Positions 44,079-53,276 of a stretch of DNA of 62,813 nt are shown piece by piece. The stretch lies in assembly GCA_030726065.1 (NCBI GenBank), contig JANREK010000026.1, positions 16,146 to 78,958 on the forward strand, written 5' to 3'. The translations under genes and the position numbers were made by a program. Each line of letters opens with the position of its first letter. The first letter of the stretch is position 1. The notes beneath the pieces are model-generated. The model worked only from the letters and a program-made list of their open reading frames with translations, was not told the origin of the DNA and ran no database searches. The stretch is from Sediminibacterium sp. GTDB lineage: Bacteria > Bacteroidota > Bacteroidia > Chitinophagales > Chitinophagaceae.

Positions 44079-44735
44079 ATGATTAAAGTTGCTATTGCTT
44101 TTGGAATATTGGTTTCTGCTGCTGTTTTAATGAAAAAAAAGGATATGTCCTATCGACAATCAATTTTAAAATCCATTTACCCATTGATTATGTGGTCAAC
44201 GAATTCGAATGATAAAAAGCAATTATTAGAAAATAAAAATGGCGCTACACCTTCAATGTCATTTTATGATTTAACCATGAACGCTATAGACGGAACCCCT
44301 TTTAATTTTTTGAACCTAAAGGGCAAAAAAATATTGATTGTAAATACGGCCAGTGATTGCGGGTATACTGGTCAATATGAAGCACTTGAAAAATTGCAAC
44401 AACAATATAAAGAGCAATTAGTAGTGATTGGTTTTCCTGCGAATGATTTTAAGGGACAAGAAAAAAGCGATAATCAAAATATTGCTGCTTTCTGCAAAAA
44501 AAATTATGGCGTTAGTTTCCCTTTAATGGAGAAGTCGATTGTGATTCAAAAAAACCAACAAAATTTGGTACACAAATGGTTGTCTGATCCTTCACTGAAT
44601 GGCTGGTGTAATCAGGAGCCTGTATGGAATTTTTGTAAATACTTAATCAATGAACAAGGGGTGTTGGTGAATTATTTTCCAATGACCATTGACCCACTAG
44701 ATCCTTTGGTGATTGCTGCGATCGAGAAAAAATAA
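44079..44735 (+). CDS. Glutathione peroxidase-family thiol peroxidase, membrane-anchored
   Basis: A Gpx-family peroxidase of about 218 residues. After a hydrophobic N-terminal segment (MIKVAIAFGILVSAAVLM), likely an uncleaved anchor, comes the Gpx domain: FNFLNLKGKKILIVNTASDCGYTGQYEALEKLQ with peroxidatic Cys in place of selenocysteine, FPANDFKGQEKSDNQNIAAFC (Gln region) and WNFCKYLIN (Trp). A TTG at 44058 would add seven residues; I prefer the ATG. Convergent with dus. Confidence 0.88.
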   Translation: MIKVAIAFGILVSAAVLMKKKDMSYRQSILKSIYPLIMWSTNSNDKKQLLENKNGATPSMSFYDLTMNAIDGTPFNFLNLKGKKILIVNTASDCGYTGQYEALEKLQQQYKEQLVVIGFPANDFKGQEKSDNQNIAAFCKKNYGVSFPLMEKSIVIQKNQQNLVHKWLSDPSLNGWCNQEPVWNFCKYLINEQGVLVNYFPMTIDPLDPLVIAAIEKK

Positions 44736-44796
44736 TTGCACAATTATTGGTTTCAAAAAAAGCGATAGTGTGGTTAATTATAGTATACTAGCTCGT

Positions 44797-45837
44797 TTAA
44801 TTGATAGGACAATGCTCGTGGTAATTTTCTAAAACTATATAACCTGATTCAATCACCATGTCCTTGTATGTTTCTTTGATCTCATCCAAAATTACTTCCA
44901 CTTCCTTTGGATCTGTGATGCGTACTAATTTATTTCGGGACTCTTTTATGTTTGGCAAGCCCCTTAAATAATTTGCATAATGACGACGCATTTCATTGAT
45001 GCCTGCAATGGGTCCTTTCCATTCCATTGATTTTATCAAATGTTTGCGTGCTACTTCCACACGTTCCTCAATGGTAGGATCGGCACGCTTGGTCCCTGTT
45101 TCAACGAAATGTTTAATTTCTCTAAATATCCAAGGATAACCAATAGCAGCACGGCCAATCATAATACCATCCACTCCGTATCTGTTTTTATATGCTAATG
45201 CTTTTTCGGGGGAGTTAATATCGCCATTACCGAAAATGGGTATATGAATGCGAGGGTCATTTTTTATTTCGCCAATCAAAGTCCAATCTGCTTCCCCTTT
45301 ATACATTTGTGTACGCGTGCGACCATGAATGGCTAATGCTTTAATGCCTACATCCTGTAATCGTAATGCTACTTCATGTATATTTCTTGAATTATCATCC
45401 CAGCCCAATCTTGTTTTTACAGTAACAGGTAGGTTGGTACTTTTTACGACCGCTTCGGTCAATCGCACCATTAAGTCCAAATCCTTTAATACCCCTGCAC
45501 CAGCCCCTTTGGTTACCACTTTTTTTACAGGGCAACCAAAATTAATATCAATCAAATCGGGATTGACCGTGTCAACAATTTTGGTACACATGGCCATCGC
45601 TTCTTCATCACCCCCAAATATTTGGATACCAATAGGACGTTCGTAATCATAAATATCTAGCTTTTGACGGCTTTTTATTGCATCTCGGATTAAGCCCTCA
45701 CTACTGATAAATTCAGTATACATTAAGTCGGCACCATTATCCTTGCACACGGCTCTAAATGGAGGGTCACTTACATCCTCCATGGGCGCAAGTAAAAGCG
45801 GGAAATCGGGTAACACTATCGGACCTATTTTAACCAT
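44797..45837 (-). CDS. dus: tRNA-dihydrouridine synthase
   Basis: Flavoenzyme that reduces uridines to dihydrouridine in the tRNA D-loop. The 346-residue protein begins LPDFPLLLAPMEDVSDPPFRAVC, has the catalytic Cys in INFGCPVKKVVTKGAGAGVLKD, the RNA/FMN motif KTRLGWDD and the glycine-rich FMN phosphate loop FGNGDI. It looks DusB-like. A TACATTTG box on the minus strand at 45875-45882 probably serves it. Confidence 0.96.
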   Translation of the reverse strand: MVKIGPIVLPDFPLLLAPMEDVSDPPFRAVCKDNGADLMYTEFISSEGLIRDAIKSRQKLDIYDYERPIGIQIFGGDEEAMAMCTKIVDTVNPDLIDINFGCPVKKVVTKGAGAGVLKDLDLMVRLTEAVVKSTNLPVTVKTRLGWDDNSRNIHEVALRLQDVGIKALAIHGRTRTQMYKGEADWTLIGEIKNDPRIHIPIFGNGDINSPEKALAYKNRYGVDGIMIGRAAIGYPWIFREIKHFVETGTKRADPTIEERVEVARKHLIKSMEWKGPIAGINEMRRHYANYLRGLPNIKESRNKLVRITDPKEVEVILDEIKETYKDMVIESGYIVLENYHEHCPIN

Positions 45838-45899
45838 ATGAATTCATTATCTTGCATCCTAGTGGATACGATTGCAAATGTACCAATAAATGCTTTTAC

Positions 45900-46817
45900 A
45901 TGTCAAGTTCAGAAACTTCCATATTTGAAATGAGTCCCGGGCTAAAAATGGCCCTTTTTATTGGCTTATCTGGAATTAGCCTCATTTTAGGTGGGATGAT
46001 TAGTTTTTCCATTGTTGCTGTCCTGTTGGATATTCCTTTTACTGGACTACAATCTGCTTTATTACAGCCGAAAAATGCATCTATTGCTCAGTTTGCGAAT
46101 GCCTTGGCCTCAATTATTGCATTTGGCTTACCTGGTATTGCGGTTGCCTTTTTTAGTAAGAATAAAGTAGTTTCGGAATTAGGCTTTGCGCGTATTAAAA
46201 ATTGGAACCAAATCGGTCTTGTTGTTTTAATTGCCATCACCGGTTTGTTTTTAAGTGGCGCATTAGGTGACCTAACTGAAAAAATCCCCATCCCAATTGC
46301 TTTAAGGAATTGGGCAACACAAATGGAGGACCAATACAAAAAAGCGTTGTATGCAATGACACAAATGAAATCGGTTCTTGATTTATTGTTTGCTATTATC
46401 GCAGTAGCCGTGGTTCCCGCTATCGTAGAGGAATTGTTTTTTAGGGCAAGCCTACAAAAAATATTAATGGACTGGACTGGGAAACCTTATGTAGCAATTA
46501 TAGCGACTGCGCTCATATTTAGCGCTTTTCATTTTTCTTATTTTGGTTTTTTATCCCGTATGTCCTTAGGTATTATTTTGGGCATTATTTATTTTTATAC
46601 AAAAACTATTTGGCTGCCCATGCTAATGCATTTCATCAATAACGGTATAGGCATTACCATTTTATATTTTGTACGAAACAATCCTAAAAAAATGGATGCT
46701 GTCATTGATGGTAATCTTCCTTACTATTGGGTGGTCCTTGCCCTATTGGTCATTATTATTTTGTGTAAAAAATTAAAAGAAACAACCCATCATGTCCAAT
46801 TGGAAAAAAGTATTTAG
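45900..46817 (+). CDS. CPBP-family intramembrane metalloprotease
   Basis: A 305-residue polytopic membrane protein with the CPBP (Abi/CAAX protease-like) motifs: EELFFRASLQKIL (EExxxR), FSAFHFSYFGF (FxxxH) and MHFINN (HxxxN). Function in most bacteria is unknown; some process membrane-bound peptides. I take the ATG at 45900; the open frame reaches a TTG 48 bp upstream with unlikely sequence. Its 3' end overlaps the next gene by 26 bp in another frame. Confidence 0.9.
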   Translation: MSSSETSIFEMSPGLKMALFIGLSGISLILGGMISFSIVAVLLDIPFTGLQSALLQPKNASIAQFANALASIIAFGLPGIAVAFFSKNKVVSELGFARIKNWNQIGLVVLIAITGLFLSGALGDLTEKIPIPIALRNWATQMEDQYKKALYAMTQMKSVLDLLFAIIAVAVVPAIVEELFFRASLQKILMDWTGKPYVAIIATALIFSAFHFSYFGFLSRMSLGIILGIIYFYTKTIWLPMLMHFINNGIGITILYFVRNNPKKMDAVIDGNLPYYWVVLALLVIIILCKKLKETTHHVQLEKSI

Positions 46818-46995
46818 TAGTAGTCAATTAGCTGTTGCCTCCATGGTTTCAGGCATTTTAATGGAACAAAAAATTCAAACAAATGTTTTAAACAAGATTG
46901 ATTCTTCCTATGTTTTTTTAGGAGAGGTGGAGGTGTATGTGTCAGCAGCGGATTATGAAAACGCGTTACTTATTGTTAAAGATTTTCAAATTTAA
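46792..46995 (+). CDS. DUF2007-type small protein
   Basis: A 67-residue protein of the DUF2007 (putative signal-transducing, GlnB-like fold) family: WKKVFSSSQLAVASMVSGILMEQKIQTNVLNK and GEVEVYVSAADYENALLIVKDF fit the short beta-alpha-beta-beta-alpha-beta pattern. The start lies inside the CPBP gene (26-bp overlap), so translation is probably coupled. Followed by cdsA. Function unknown. Confidence 0.85.
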   Translation: MSNWKKVFSSSQLAVASMVSGILMEQKIQTNVLNKIDSSYVFLGEVEVYVSAADYENALLIVKDFQI

Positions 46996-47068
46996 TTTTT
47001 TTATAAATTTACATTTCAATACCAAAGTGAGCAGCTTTGTATTCCTTAAACATTAAAAATAAAAATTC

Positions 47069-47929
47069 ATGGCACTTAATTTTTCAGTTTTAAAAGTAAG
47101 GACTATTTCAGCAGTTATTTTTGCAGTAATAATGATTGGCGGAATTTTATGGAATCAATGGTCCTTTTTTGCTTTGTTTACAATTATACAATTAGGTTGT
47201 TTGTTTGAATATCAAAAGTTAATGCGCATCATTTTTCCAGAATATGGGGCCATTAACAAAGTACATCAATGGGGCGTTTTAGTTTTAGGGGTGTTCACAA
47301 CAGTTGCGTTAGCATCATTACCCTATGCCTATAAAGGATTGCCTTTGACAAATTATGCTACTTATGGTATCATTGGTGTTGCAGTTATTATTTTACTTGC
47401 AGATCTTGTTTCAAAGAAAATAAATTTTAAATCGCTTCTGGTATCTGCCGTGGGTATTATATATATATCCATGGGATTATCGTTAATTTTTCAGTTAAGG
47501 GCGTTGATGAGTAATACTTTTGTTGGCGATATCGGCTATACGATTCCGCTTATTTTAATTGTAACCATTTGGGTCAATGATACAGCAGCTTATTTGGTGG
47601 GTTCATTGATTGGTCGTAGGCCATTGTCAAGCATATCGCCGAATAAAACTTGGGAAGGTACGATTGCAGGTGTCGTTATCTCAGTTTTGTTGGTCACTAA
47701 AATTATGGGGCAGTACATTCCATTAAGCGAAAAATCTATCTTTTTAATATCCATTGTGGCTTCGATTGCAGGTACTTTTGGCGATCTAGTGGAGAGTAAA
47801 TTAAAAAGAGTAGCAGGTGTTAAGGATAGTGGTAGCATGATGCCTGGACATGGTGGATTTTTGGACCGATTTGATTCTATATTATTGGCTACTCCCTTTG
47901 TTTGGCTATTGATTCAACTTGTGTATTAA
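47069..47929 (+). CDS. cdsA: Phosphatidate cytidylyltransferase
   Basis: Makes CDP-diacylglycerol from phosphatidic acid and CTP, the branch point of phospholipid synthesis. The 286-residue polytopic membrane protein ends with the family signature: SISPNKTWEGTIAGVVISVLL, then GDLVESKLKRVAGVKDSGSMMPGHGGFLDRFDSILLATPFVW, complete with the metal-binding Asp residues. psd follows directly, making a phosphatidylethanolamine unit. Confidence 0.97.
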   Translation: MALNFSVLKVRTISAVIFAVIMIGGILWNQWSFFALFTIIQLGCLFEYQKLMRIIFPEYGAINKVHQWGVLVLGVFTTVALASLPYAYKGLPLTNYATYGIIGVAVIILLADLVSKKINFKSLLVSAVGIIYISMGLSLIFQLRALMSNTFVGDIGYTIPLILIVTIWVNDTAAYLVGSLIGRRPLSSISPNKTWEGTIAGVVISVLLVTKIMGQYIPLSEKSIFLISIVASIAGTFGDLVESKLKRVAGVKDSGSMMPGHGGFLDRFDSILLATPFVWLLIQLVY

Positions 47930-47934
47930 TGTTT

Positions 47935-47942
47935 TACATTTG
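47935..47942 (+). promoter_or_regulatory. Bacteroidetes -7 promoter box for psd
   Basis: TACATTTG just past the cdsA stop, 21 nt before the psd ATG at 47964. It suggests psd can be transcribed separately from cdsA. Confidence 0.5.
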
Positions 47943-47963
47943 CACTTTAATAAAATAAGATAT

Positions 47964-48620
47964 ATGACCATTCATAAAGAAGGCGGAGTAACCATTTCAT
48001 TGACAGCAGTATTGGTGAGTTTATTAAACTTGGCTAATTTTTCCTATTTATTTCCAATAAGTGTTGTGGCCGCTTGGATGGTGTTTGTGATTACTGTTGC
48101 CTTTTTCTTATTTATTGTTTCTTTCTTTAGAATGCCCAATCGTACATTGACTATAAATGATTCAGCCATTGTTGCCCCTGCGGATGGGAAAGTGGTCGTG
48201 ATTGAAGAAGTGCAACCCGATGAGTACTATACGGAGAAACGCATTCAAATTAGTGTTTTTATGAGTCCTGCAAATGTCCATGTAAATCGTTTACCGATTG
48301 CAGGAAACATTGTTTATAACAAATACCATCCAGGAAAATTTTTGGTTGCATGGCATCCAAAGTCTTCTACTGATAATGAAAGATGGTCGGTAGTGATTGA
48401 GAATAGTAAAGGAAGTATTTTATGTAAGCAAATTGCTGGGGCTTTAGCCCGTCGTATTTGTAATTATAGTACCGTAGGTCAAAACTTTAATCAGTGTGAT
48501 GAATACGGCTTTATTAAATTTGGAAGTCGTGTTGATTTATTATTACCTGTGGGCGCTAAAATACATACCAAAATTGATGATGTCGTAAAAGGCGGGGTGA
48601 CTATTTTAGCGAGTTGGTAA
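47964..48620 (+). CDS. psd: Phosphatidylserine decarboxylase family protein
   Basis: Converts phosphatidylserine to phosphatidylethanolamine using a pyruvoyl group made by self-cleavage. The 218-residue, PSD-A-like short form has two N-terminal membrane segments, then VAPADGKVVVIEE, FMSPANVHVNRLPIAGNI and the self-cleavage region GFIKFGSRVDLLLP, where the Gly-Ser bond is cut. The ATG at 47964 is used; the longer frame overlaps cdsA and includes the promoter box. Confidence 0.94.
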   Translation: MTIHKEGGVTISLTAVLVSLLNLANFSYLFPISVVAAWMVFVITVAFFLFIVSFFRMPNRTLTINDSAIVAPADGKVVVIEEVQPDEYYTEKRIQISVFMSPANVHVNRLPIAGNIVYNKYHPGKFLVAWHPKSSTDNERWSVVIENSKGSILCKQIAGALARRICNYSTVGQNFNQCDEYGFIKFGSRVDLLLPVGAKIHTKIDDVVKGGVTILASW

Positions 48621-49316
48621 TTATAATAACTCCTCTAATTCCTTTAAGTGGGTGATTGTATAGGTAGCAGGAAGTGTGGGAGCTACATTCAAATGATTTA
48701 CAAACACCGTATCCATTCCTATATTAATTCCCCCTTGAATATCAGCCGTTTCATTATCGCCAATCATGATACTCTCAGACAATGTAGCGTTGGCAGTTTT
48801 TAATGCAAATTCAAAAATTTCCTTATTGGGTTTTAAGCTATTACTTGTTTCTGAAGTAACTACTTCAGTAAAATAATGAGCAATATTTGCATTTTTTATC
48901 TTTTGCACTTGTACAGATTCAAACCCATTCGTAATCAAATGCATTTTATAGTCCTTTTCCTTTAGGTAATTTAAAATTTCAATAGTATGCGGAAACAGTT
49001 TTTTCTTGGTGGGCAAGATTTGTAAAAATTCAAGTGACATATCCTTTGATAACTGCTCGTTTGCGATTTTAAAATCTAATAAGCTTAAGTAAATACGCTT
49101 CCACCTTAATTCCTCCTGTTTGATAAAACCTTTGGCATACCTATCCCATAAACGATGATTGTGTGCAGTATAGATATTAAAAAAAGCGTCAAAATCAGTG
49201 ATTCCTAATGCCGCTATGTGATGGGTGCTATACAATTCCTGCATGGTCTCCTTTGAGTTTAATTCAAAGTCCCATAATGTGTGGTCCAAGTCAAAAAATA
49301 AATCCTTATAAGCCAT
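48621..49316 (-). CDS. HAD hydrolase, YjjG-type nucleotidase
   Basis: A 231-residue HAD-superfamily phosphatase. Motif I FFDLDHTLWDFELNS with DxD-like DLDHT, motif II ITNG, motif III Lys region SLKPNKEIF and motif IV IGDNETADIQGGINIG are all present. The DHTLWDFE start is typical of the YjjG (non-canonical pyrimidine nucleotidase) group. Cytoplasmic. A TATTTTTG box lies 19 nt upstream of its ATG. Confidence 0.92.
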   Translation of the reverse strand: MAYKDLFFDLDHTLWDFELNSKETMQELYSTHHIAALGITDFDAFFNIYTAHNHRLWDRYAKGFIKQEELRWKRIYLSLLDFKIANEQLSKDMSLEFLQILPTKKKLFPHTIEILNYLKEKDYKMHLITNGFESVQVQKIKNANIAHYFTEVVTSETSNSLKPNKEIFEFALKTANATLSESIMIGDNETADIQGGINIGMDTVFVNHLNVAPTLPATYTITHLKELEELL

Positions 49317-49335
49317 AGGGTATCATTAAGAATTG

Positions 49336-49343
49336 CAAAAATA
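49336..49343 (-). promoter_or_regulatory. Bacteroidetes -7 promoter box for the HAD hydrolase
   Basis: Minus strand TATTTTTG, 19 nt before the ATG at 49316. Confidence 0.55.
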
Positions 49344-49405
49344 CAATTTTGCTTCCTATCTTTAACTATTAAATTAAAAGGGTTACTTAAACTTCATATT
49401 TGATC

Positions 49406-50104
49406 ATGCATGTAGTTATCACAGGCGCTTCACAGGGAATTGGTTTTGCTATTGCAGAAATTTTTGCAAATGCAGGATACACTTTATGTTTATGTAGTAA
49501 AACAAAGGCGAATATGGATGCGGCAGGAAATTCCTTAGCTGCAAAATATCCTCATGCGACTATTCATTTTACTAATGCGGATCTGAGTGAAAAAGAGCAG
49601 TGTACAAAATTTGCTAACTGGTGTTTGGAAAAGGGCACGCCTACTATTTTAATCAATAATGCGGGCTATTTTTCCCCTGGAAATATTCAAGATGAAGGGG
49701 ATGATGTTTTAGAAAAACAAATGGCGGTGAATTTATACTCGGCTTATCATACCACGCGCGCTTTGCTTCCTGCCATGTTAAAAATGGGGAAGGGGCATGT
49801 TTTTAATATTTGCTCCATTGCCTCATTGTATGCCTATGCACAAGGGGGTTCCTATAGTATTAGCAAGTTTGCCTTATTGGGGTTCTCCAAAAATTTAAGA
49901 CTAGAATTAAAAGACAAAGGAATAAAAGTAACCGCGGTTTGTCCAGGGGCTACTTATACCAATAGTTGGAATGGGAGCGGGATTGATCCTATGCGCATCA
50001 TGGAATCCGAGGATATTGCAAAAATGATTTTTGCAGCTGCACATTTAAGCCCACAAGCAGTAGTGGAAGATATAGTGATGCGCCCGCAAAAAGGGGATTT
50101 GTAA
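49406..50104 (+). CDS. Short-chain dehydrogenase/reductase
   Basis: A 232-residue classical SDR. The cofactor motif is ITGASQGIGFAIAE (TGxxxGIG), then NNAG in LINNAGYF, the catalytic Ser-Tyr-Lys in NICSIASLYAYAQGGSYSISKFALLG and the VCPGATYT end. I take the ATG at 49406; a TTG lies two codons earlier. Substrate unknown (3-ketoacyl or sugar-alcohol type cannot be decided). Confidence 0.93.
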   Translation: MHVVITGASQGIGFAIAEIFANAGYTLCLCSKTKANMDAAGNSLAAKYPHATIHFTNADLSEKEQCTKFANWCLEKGTPTILINNAGYFSPGNIQDEGDDVLEKQMAVNLYSAYHTTRALLPAMLKMGKGHVFNICSIASLYAYAQGGSYSISKFALLGFSKNLRLELKDKGIKVTAVCPGATYTNSWNGSGIDPMRIMESEDIAKMIFAAAHLSPQAVVEDIVMRPQKGDL

Positions 50105-50143
50105 TTATTGTATTATTTTTTACAATTCTAGTTCGATGCGTAT

Positions 50144-50461
50144 TTATAATCTCTCAGCACCTTCATCATCATGATTGATAGGATAGTCATTTTCGTTATT
50201 GGCTGCATTGTTATCCTCTTTTGAAAAACTGGCTCTTGCCTTTTTAGCAATCGATATTCTTTCAATAATTAAATCAGCTATTAAACCTGCTGCATCCTCA
50301 TTGGGGTTTTCCTGTAATACTTTTTTTAGCTTTCCCTCAGACACATCAATGCGATAAAGTAATTGAACCACTTTAGAAAAATCATGATTGATAAACTCAT
50401 TCAGATACGCAATCAGTTTTTCCTTTGAATAGGTTTCTAAAGTGAGTAGGGATAATTCCAT
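50144..50461 (-). CDS. Uncharacterised small helical protein
   Basis: A 105-residue acidic protein I do not recognise. Residues 1-75 are predicted helical (YSKEKLIAYLNEFINHDFSKVVQLLYRIDVSEGKLKKVLQ, then AAGLIADLIIERISIAKKARASF) and the tail is Asn/Asp/Glu-rich. No signal or membrane segment. Its start shares one base with the stop of the TIGR02757 gene (TAATG), so the two are translated together; this argues it is real. Confidence 0.75.
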   Translation of the reverse strand: MELSLLTLETYSKEKLIAYLNEFINHDFSKVVQLLYRIDVSEGKLKKVLQENPNEDAAGLIADLIIERISIAKKARASFSKEDNNAANNENDYPINHDDEGAERL

Positions 50462-51246
50462 TAGTTAAATTTTTCAATTACGCCTAAGCTAAATAAAGCG
50501 AAGTCGTATTTTATAGGATCCTTAGGTGCTAAAGTTCGTAAATATTCTGTTAACTCCATGGCAGCCAACCAATCCGTTTGTTTTCGTTGTAAAATACCAA
50601 GGGAGCGAGACACCCTTGCTACGTGCACATCTATCGGGCAGATCAATTGCGCTGGTGGGATGGATTTCCAAATGCCAAAATCTACGCCCTGTTGGTCGTA
50701 TCGAACCATCCATCTTAAATACATATTTAGGCGTTTGCAGGTGGAACCAGATAGGGGACTCGCGATATGTTTTTTAGTTCGATGTGGTGCATCTTCCAAT
50801 GAAAAAAAATATTGCTGAAAATGTGTTAGCCCATCTTCCACATTTTTAATAGGCTTGCCTGTTATTTGATGGGTGAAAAATGCAGTTTCTAAACTAGGCT
50901 GCTTGGCGAAGTGTTGTTTAAAAAATTCAACACAGTATAATAAGTCCGTATCGTTAAACGTGCGGTGTACAAAACCGATTAACTTTTTTAAATCTTTGGG
51001 TTGCTGGTGAATACAAAATTCATAGGGCGCATAATCCATGCGTTGCAATAACTCATTACTCTTATTGATAATGGTGGTTCTATTACCCCAGGCAAAAATG
51101 GCAGCAAAAAATCCAGCAATCTCAATATCTTGTTGCTTTTTAAACTGATGTGGGATACAAATAGGATCTTTTGCTATAAAATCAAGCTTATTGTATTGCT
51201 TTACTTTTTGATCTAATATTTTCTTAATTTCTTGCTGGGTATTCAC
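50461..51246 (-). CDS. TIGR02757 family protein (DUF2400)
   Basis: A 261-residue cytoplasmic protein of the TIGR02757/DUF2400 family, widespread in Bacteroidota, with no known activity. Recognisable parts: DFIAKDPICIPHQFKKQQDIEIAGFFAAIFAWGNRTTII at the front, RLNMYLRWMVRYDQQGVDFGIW and PIDVHVARVSRSLGILQRKQTDWLAAMELTEYLR, then DPIKYDFALFSLGV. The HhH-like C-terminal part has been likened to DNA glycosylases, though function is unproved. Forms an operon with the small gene downstream. Confidence 0.88.
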   Translation of the reverse strand: MNTQQEIKKILDQKVKQYNKLDFIAKDPICIPHQFKKQQDIEIAGFFAAIFAWGNRTTIINKSNELLQRMDYAPYEFCIHQQPKDLKKLIGFVHRTFNDTDLLYCVEFFKQHFAKQPSLETAFFTHQITGKPIKNVEDGLTHFQQYFFSLEDAPHRTKKHIASPLSGSTCKRLNMYLRWMVRYDQQGVDFGIWKSIPPAQLICPIDVHVARVSRSLGILQRKQTDWLAAMELTEYLRTLAPKDPIKYDFALFSLGVIEKFN

Positions 51247-51320
51247 TTACTCAATTAACCTTTACTAAATGGATACAATATTGAAATAGAAATTATATCA
51301 ATATAGTTCCTATAATTATT

Positions 51321-52472
51321 TTATCCAATAGCTTGCGCTAAATCTGCAATAATATCTTCGGCATCTTCAATTCCAACACTCAAGCGAATTAATCCATCGG
51401 CCAAACCATTGGCAATTCTTTGTTCACGTGGAATGGATGCGTGCGTCATACTGGCTGGATGATTGATGAGCGATTCAACACCACCCAAACTTTCTGCCAA
51501 TGAAAATATCTTTGTACTTGATAATACTTTTGTTGCAGCTGCGACACTATCATCCTTCAAGGTAAAACTCATCATACCGCCAAAGCCACGCATTTGTCGT
51601 TTTGCGATTTCGTGATTTGGATGGTCTGAAAAACCACACCAGTATACCTTTGCTACTTTGGGATGTTGGCGTAAATAAGCTGCCACTTTTTCGCCGTTTT
51701 CGCAATGTCTTTGCATACGTACGTGTAAAGTTTTAATCCCTCTTAATACTAAAAAGCAATCCTGTGGCCCTGGAACGGCACCTGTACTTTTTTGTATAAA
51801 ATAGAGTTGATCGCGTAAGGCTTCATCATTCATCACCAAACATCCTTGTATGATATCGCTATGGCCACCCAAATACTTAGTTGCAGAATGCATCACAATA
51901 GTCGTACCATCATCCAATGGATTTTGTAAATAGGGAGATGCGAAAGTATTATCCACACAAACAATACAGTTATGTTTTTTACCAATTGCTGCAACAGCTG
52001 CAATATCTGTAATATTCATCAGTGGATTCGTGGGTGTTTCTACCCAAATCAATTTAGTAGCGGGAGTAACAGCATTGGCAACATTATCTGCATTCGAAGT
52101 ATCCACATAGATAAACTTAATGCCCATTTTTTCATGCACTTTTGAAAACAAACGAAACGAACCTCCATACATATCGTGTGCAGCAATAACTTCATCACCA
52201 GGAACTAGTAAACGCATCACCGCATCGGTTGCTGCAACACCACTTGCAAAAGCCAAACCAAATTTTCCATTTTCAATCACAGCAAATGCTTCTTCCAATG
52301 CAAAGCGCGTTGGGTTTTGACTACGTGCATATTCATAACCCTTATGTACGCCAGGAGCGGATTGCACATAGGTAGAGGTTTGATAGATGGGCGTCATGAT
52401 TGCGCCTGTACTTGGATCTGGATGCGCACCTGCGTGTATGAACTTGGTTCCTAAATTATTTTTATTACTCAT
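51321..52472 (-). CDS. Cystathionine gamma-synthase / gamma-lyase-like PLP enzyme
   Basis: A 383-residue Cys/Met-metabolism PLP enzyme that makes or breaks cystathionine. Motifs: TPIYQTSTYVQSAPGVHKGYEYARSQNPTR, FASGVAATDAVM, WVETPTNPLMNITDI, VVDNTFA-like VCVDNTFASPYLQNPL and HSATKYLGGHSD with PLP-binding Lys199, then SLGGVESLINHPASMTHASIP. Synthase, gamma-lyase and O-acetylhomoserine activities cannot be told apart reliably, so no symbol is given. Confidence 0.93.
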   Translation of the reverse strand: MSNKNNLGTKFIHAGAHPDPSTGAIMTPIYQTSTYVQSAPGVHKGYEYARSQNPTRFALEEAFAVIENGKFGLAFASGVAATDAVMRLLVPGDEVIAAHDMYGGSFRLFSKVHEKMGIKFIYVDTSNADNVANAVTPATKLIWVETPTNPLMNITDIAAVAAIGKKHNCIVCVDNTFASPYLQNPLDDGTTIVMHSATKYLGGHSDIIQGCLVMNDEALRDQLYFIQKSTGAVPGPQDCFLVLRGIKTLHVRMQRHCENGEKVAAYLRQHPKVAKVYWCGFSDHPNHEIAKRQMRGFGGMMSFTLKDDSVAAATKVLSSTKIFSLAESLGGVESLINHPASMTHASIPREQRIANGLADGLIRLSVGIEDAEDIIADLAQAIG

Positions 52473-52544
52473 TTTATTTTATTGACTGTATTTATATTTT
52501 ATTTCTAGTTTAATCCGTCGTTGGTTTCAATTTTCAATTAATTA

Positions 52545-53207
52545 TTATTCGATGGTATTCCCTCTTTTAAACATCCGGTAGGAAAATACAGTCGGTATTA
52601 TTACCATAATAAATATGATACTAAAAAATACAATAAATCCTGCTACATTGGGTAAAAATAAAGCGGCAACCATTTGCACAAATCCCCCATACATCCATAT
52701 TTTACCTGCCAGCTTATGTGTTTCATTCCAGTTATCTTCATTTTCTAAAGTCCATGGAAGTTTAAATCCAGCAAAATAGTTTTGATGAATTTTTGGCATA
52801 TACCAACCAAATCCAGCAAAGAAAAGTCCTAATGCAGGAAGCAATAATTTTCCAATATCAATGGAACGGTTGCTTGTCGAAAAAATAATAATAAAACTGA
52901 TCAGGCTTAAAAAAGTAACCGTAAAAAGCGCAAATTTTTTGTATAAACTATCATCTTCCGCTTTGAATCTTTTTGGGTCAAAACTTTTAATATTTGAAAT
53001 TAGAATAAAAACAAACAGACCTACGATTGCCATAATTCCAGGCCCTAAAAAAATGCTGTCTTTACCTCCATAGGCATCCGCTTCCCCTTTGATATTAAAG
53101 TGTGTCGGGATAGTATCAGGCAAGCTTGGGTAAACATAGGCCGCATATGCAAAAGGGGCAGCTATTAACAATAATGCTAAAACTAGATTTTTGGTGCTGT
53201 CTTTCAT
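52545..53207 (-). CDS. SdpI-family membrane protein
   Basis: A 220-residue membrane protein with a DUF1648 N-terminal domain (LPDTIPTHFNIKGEADAYGGKDSIF) and a C-terminal SdpI domain with several helices (ENEDNWNETHKLAGKIWMYGGFVQM). In Bacillus, SdpI gives immunity to the SdpC toxin; in other bacteria the role is unknown and there is no toxin gene nearby. The ATG at 53207 is preferred over a start six codons earlier. Confidence 0.9.
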   Translation of the reverse strand: MKDSTKNLVLALLLIAAPFAYAAYVYPSLPDTIPTHFNIKGEADAYGGKDSIFLGPGIMAIVGLFVFILISNIKSFDPKRFKAEDDSLYKKFALFTVTFLSLISFIIIFSTSNRSIDIGKLLLPALGLFFAGFGWYMPKIHQNYFAGFKLPWTLENEDNWNETHKLAGKIWMYGGFVQMVAALFLPNVAGFIVFFSIIFIMVIIPTVFSYRMFKRGNTIE

Positions 53208-53252
53208 AGGTAGGAATTGTACCACAAGGTACTATTTATGACTAAAAAAATT

Positions 53253-53260
53253 TACTTTTG
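53253..53260 (+). promoter_or_regulatory. Bacteroidetes -7 promoter box for the deoxyhypusine-synthase-like gene
   Basis: TACTTTTG, 16 nt before the ATG at 53277. It lies inside the upstream extension of the open frame and so supports the shorter protein. Confidence 0.6.
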
Positions 53261-53276
53261 CTTCAAATTCAAAAAA

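Noticed and set aside
44079..44735. Selenocysteine in the glutathione peroxidase
   Set aside because: The active-site codon is a normal Cys codon in NTASDCGYTG, and the frame has no internal TGA.
44731..44748. AT-only palindrome AATAATTG/CAATTATT at the Gpx stop codon
   Set aside because: Perfect but short, with a 2-nt loop and no GC; likely chance in AT-rich sequence and too weak for a terminator.
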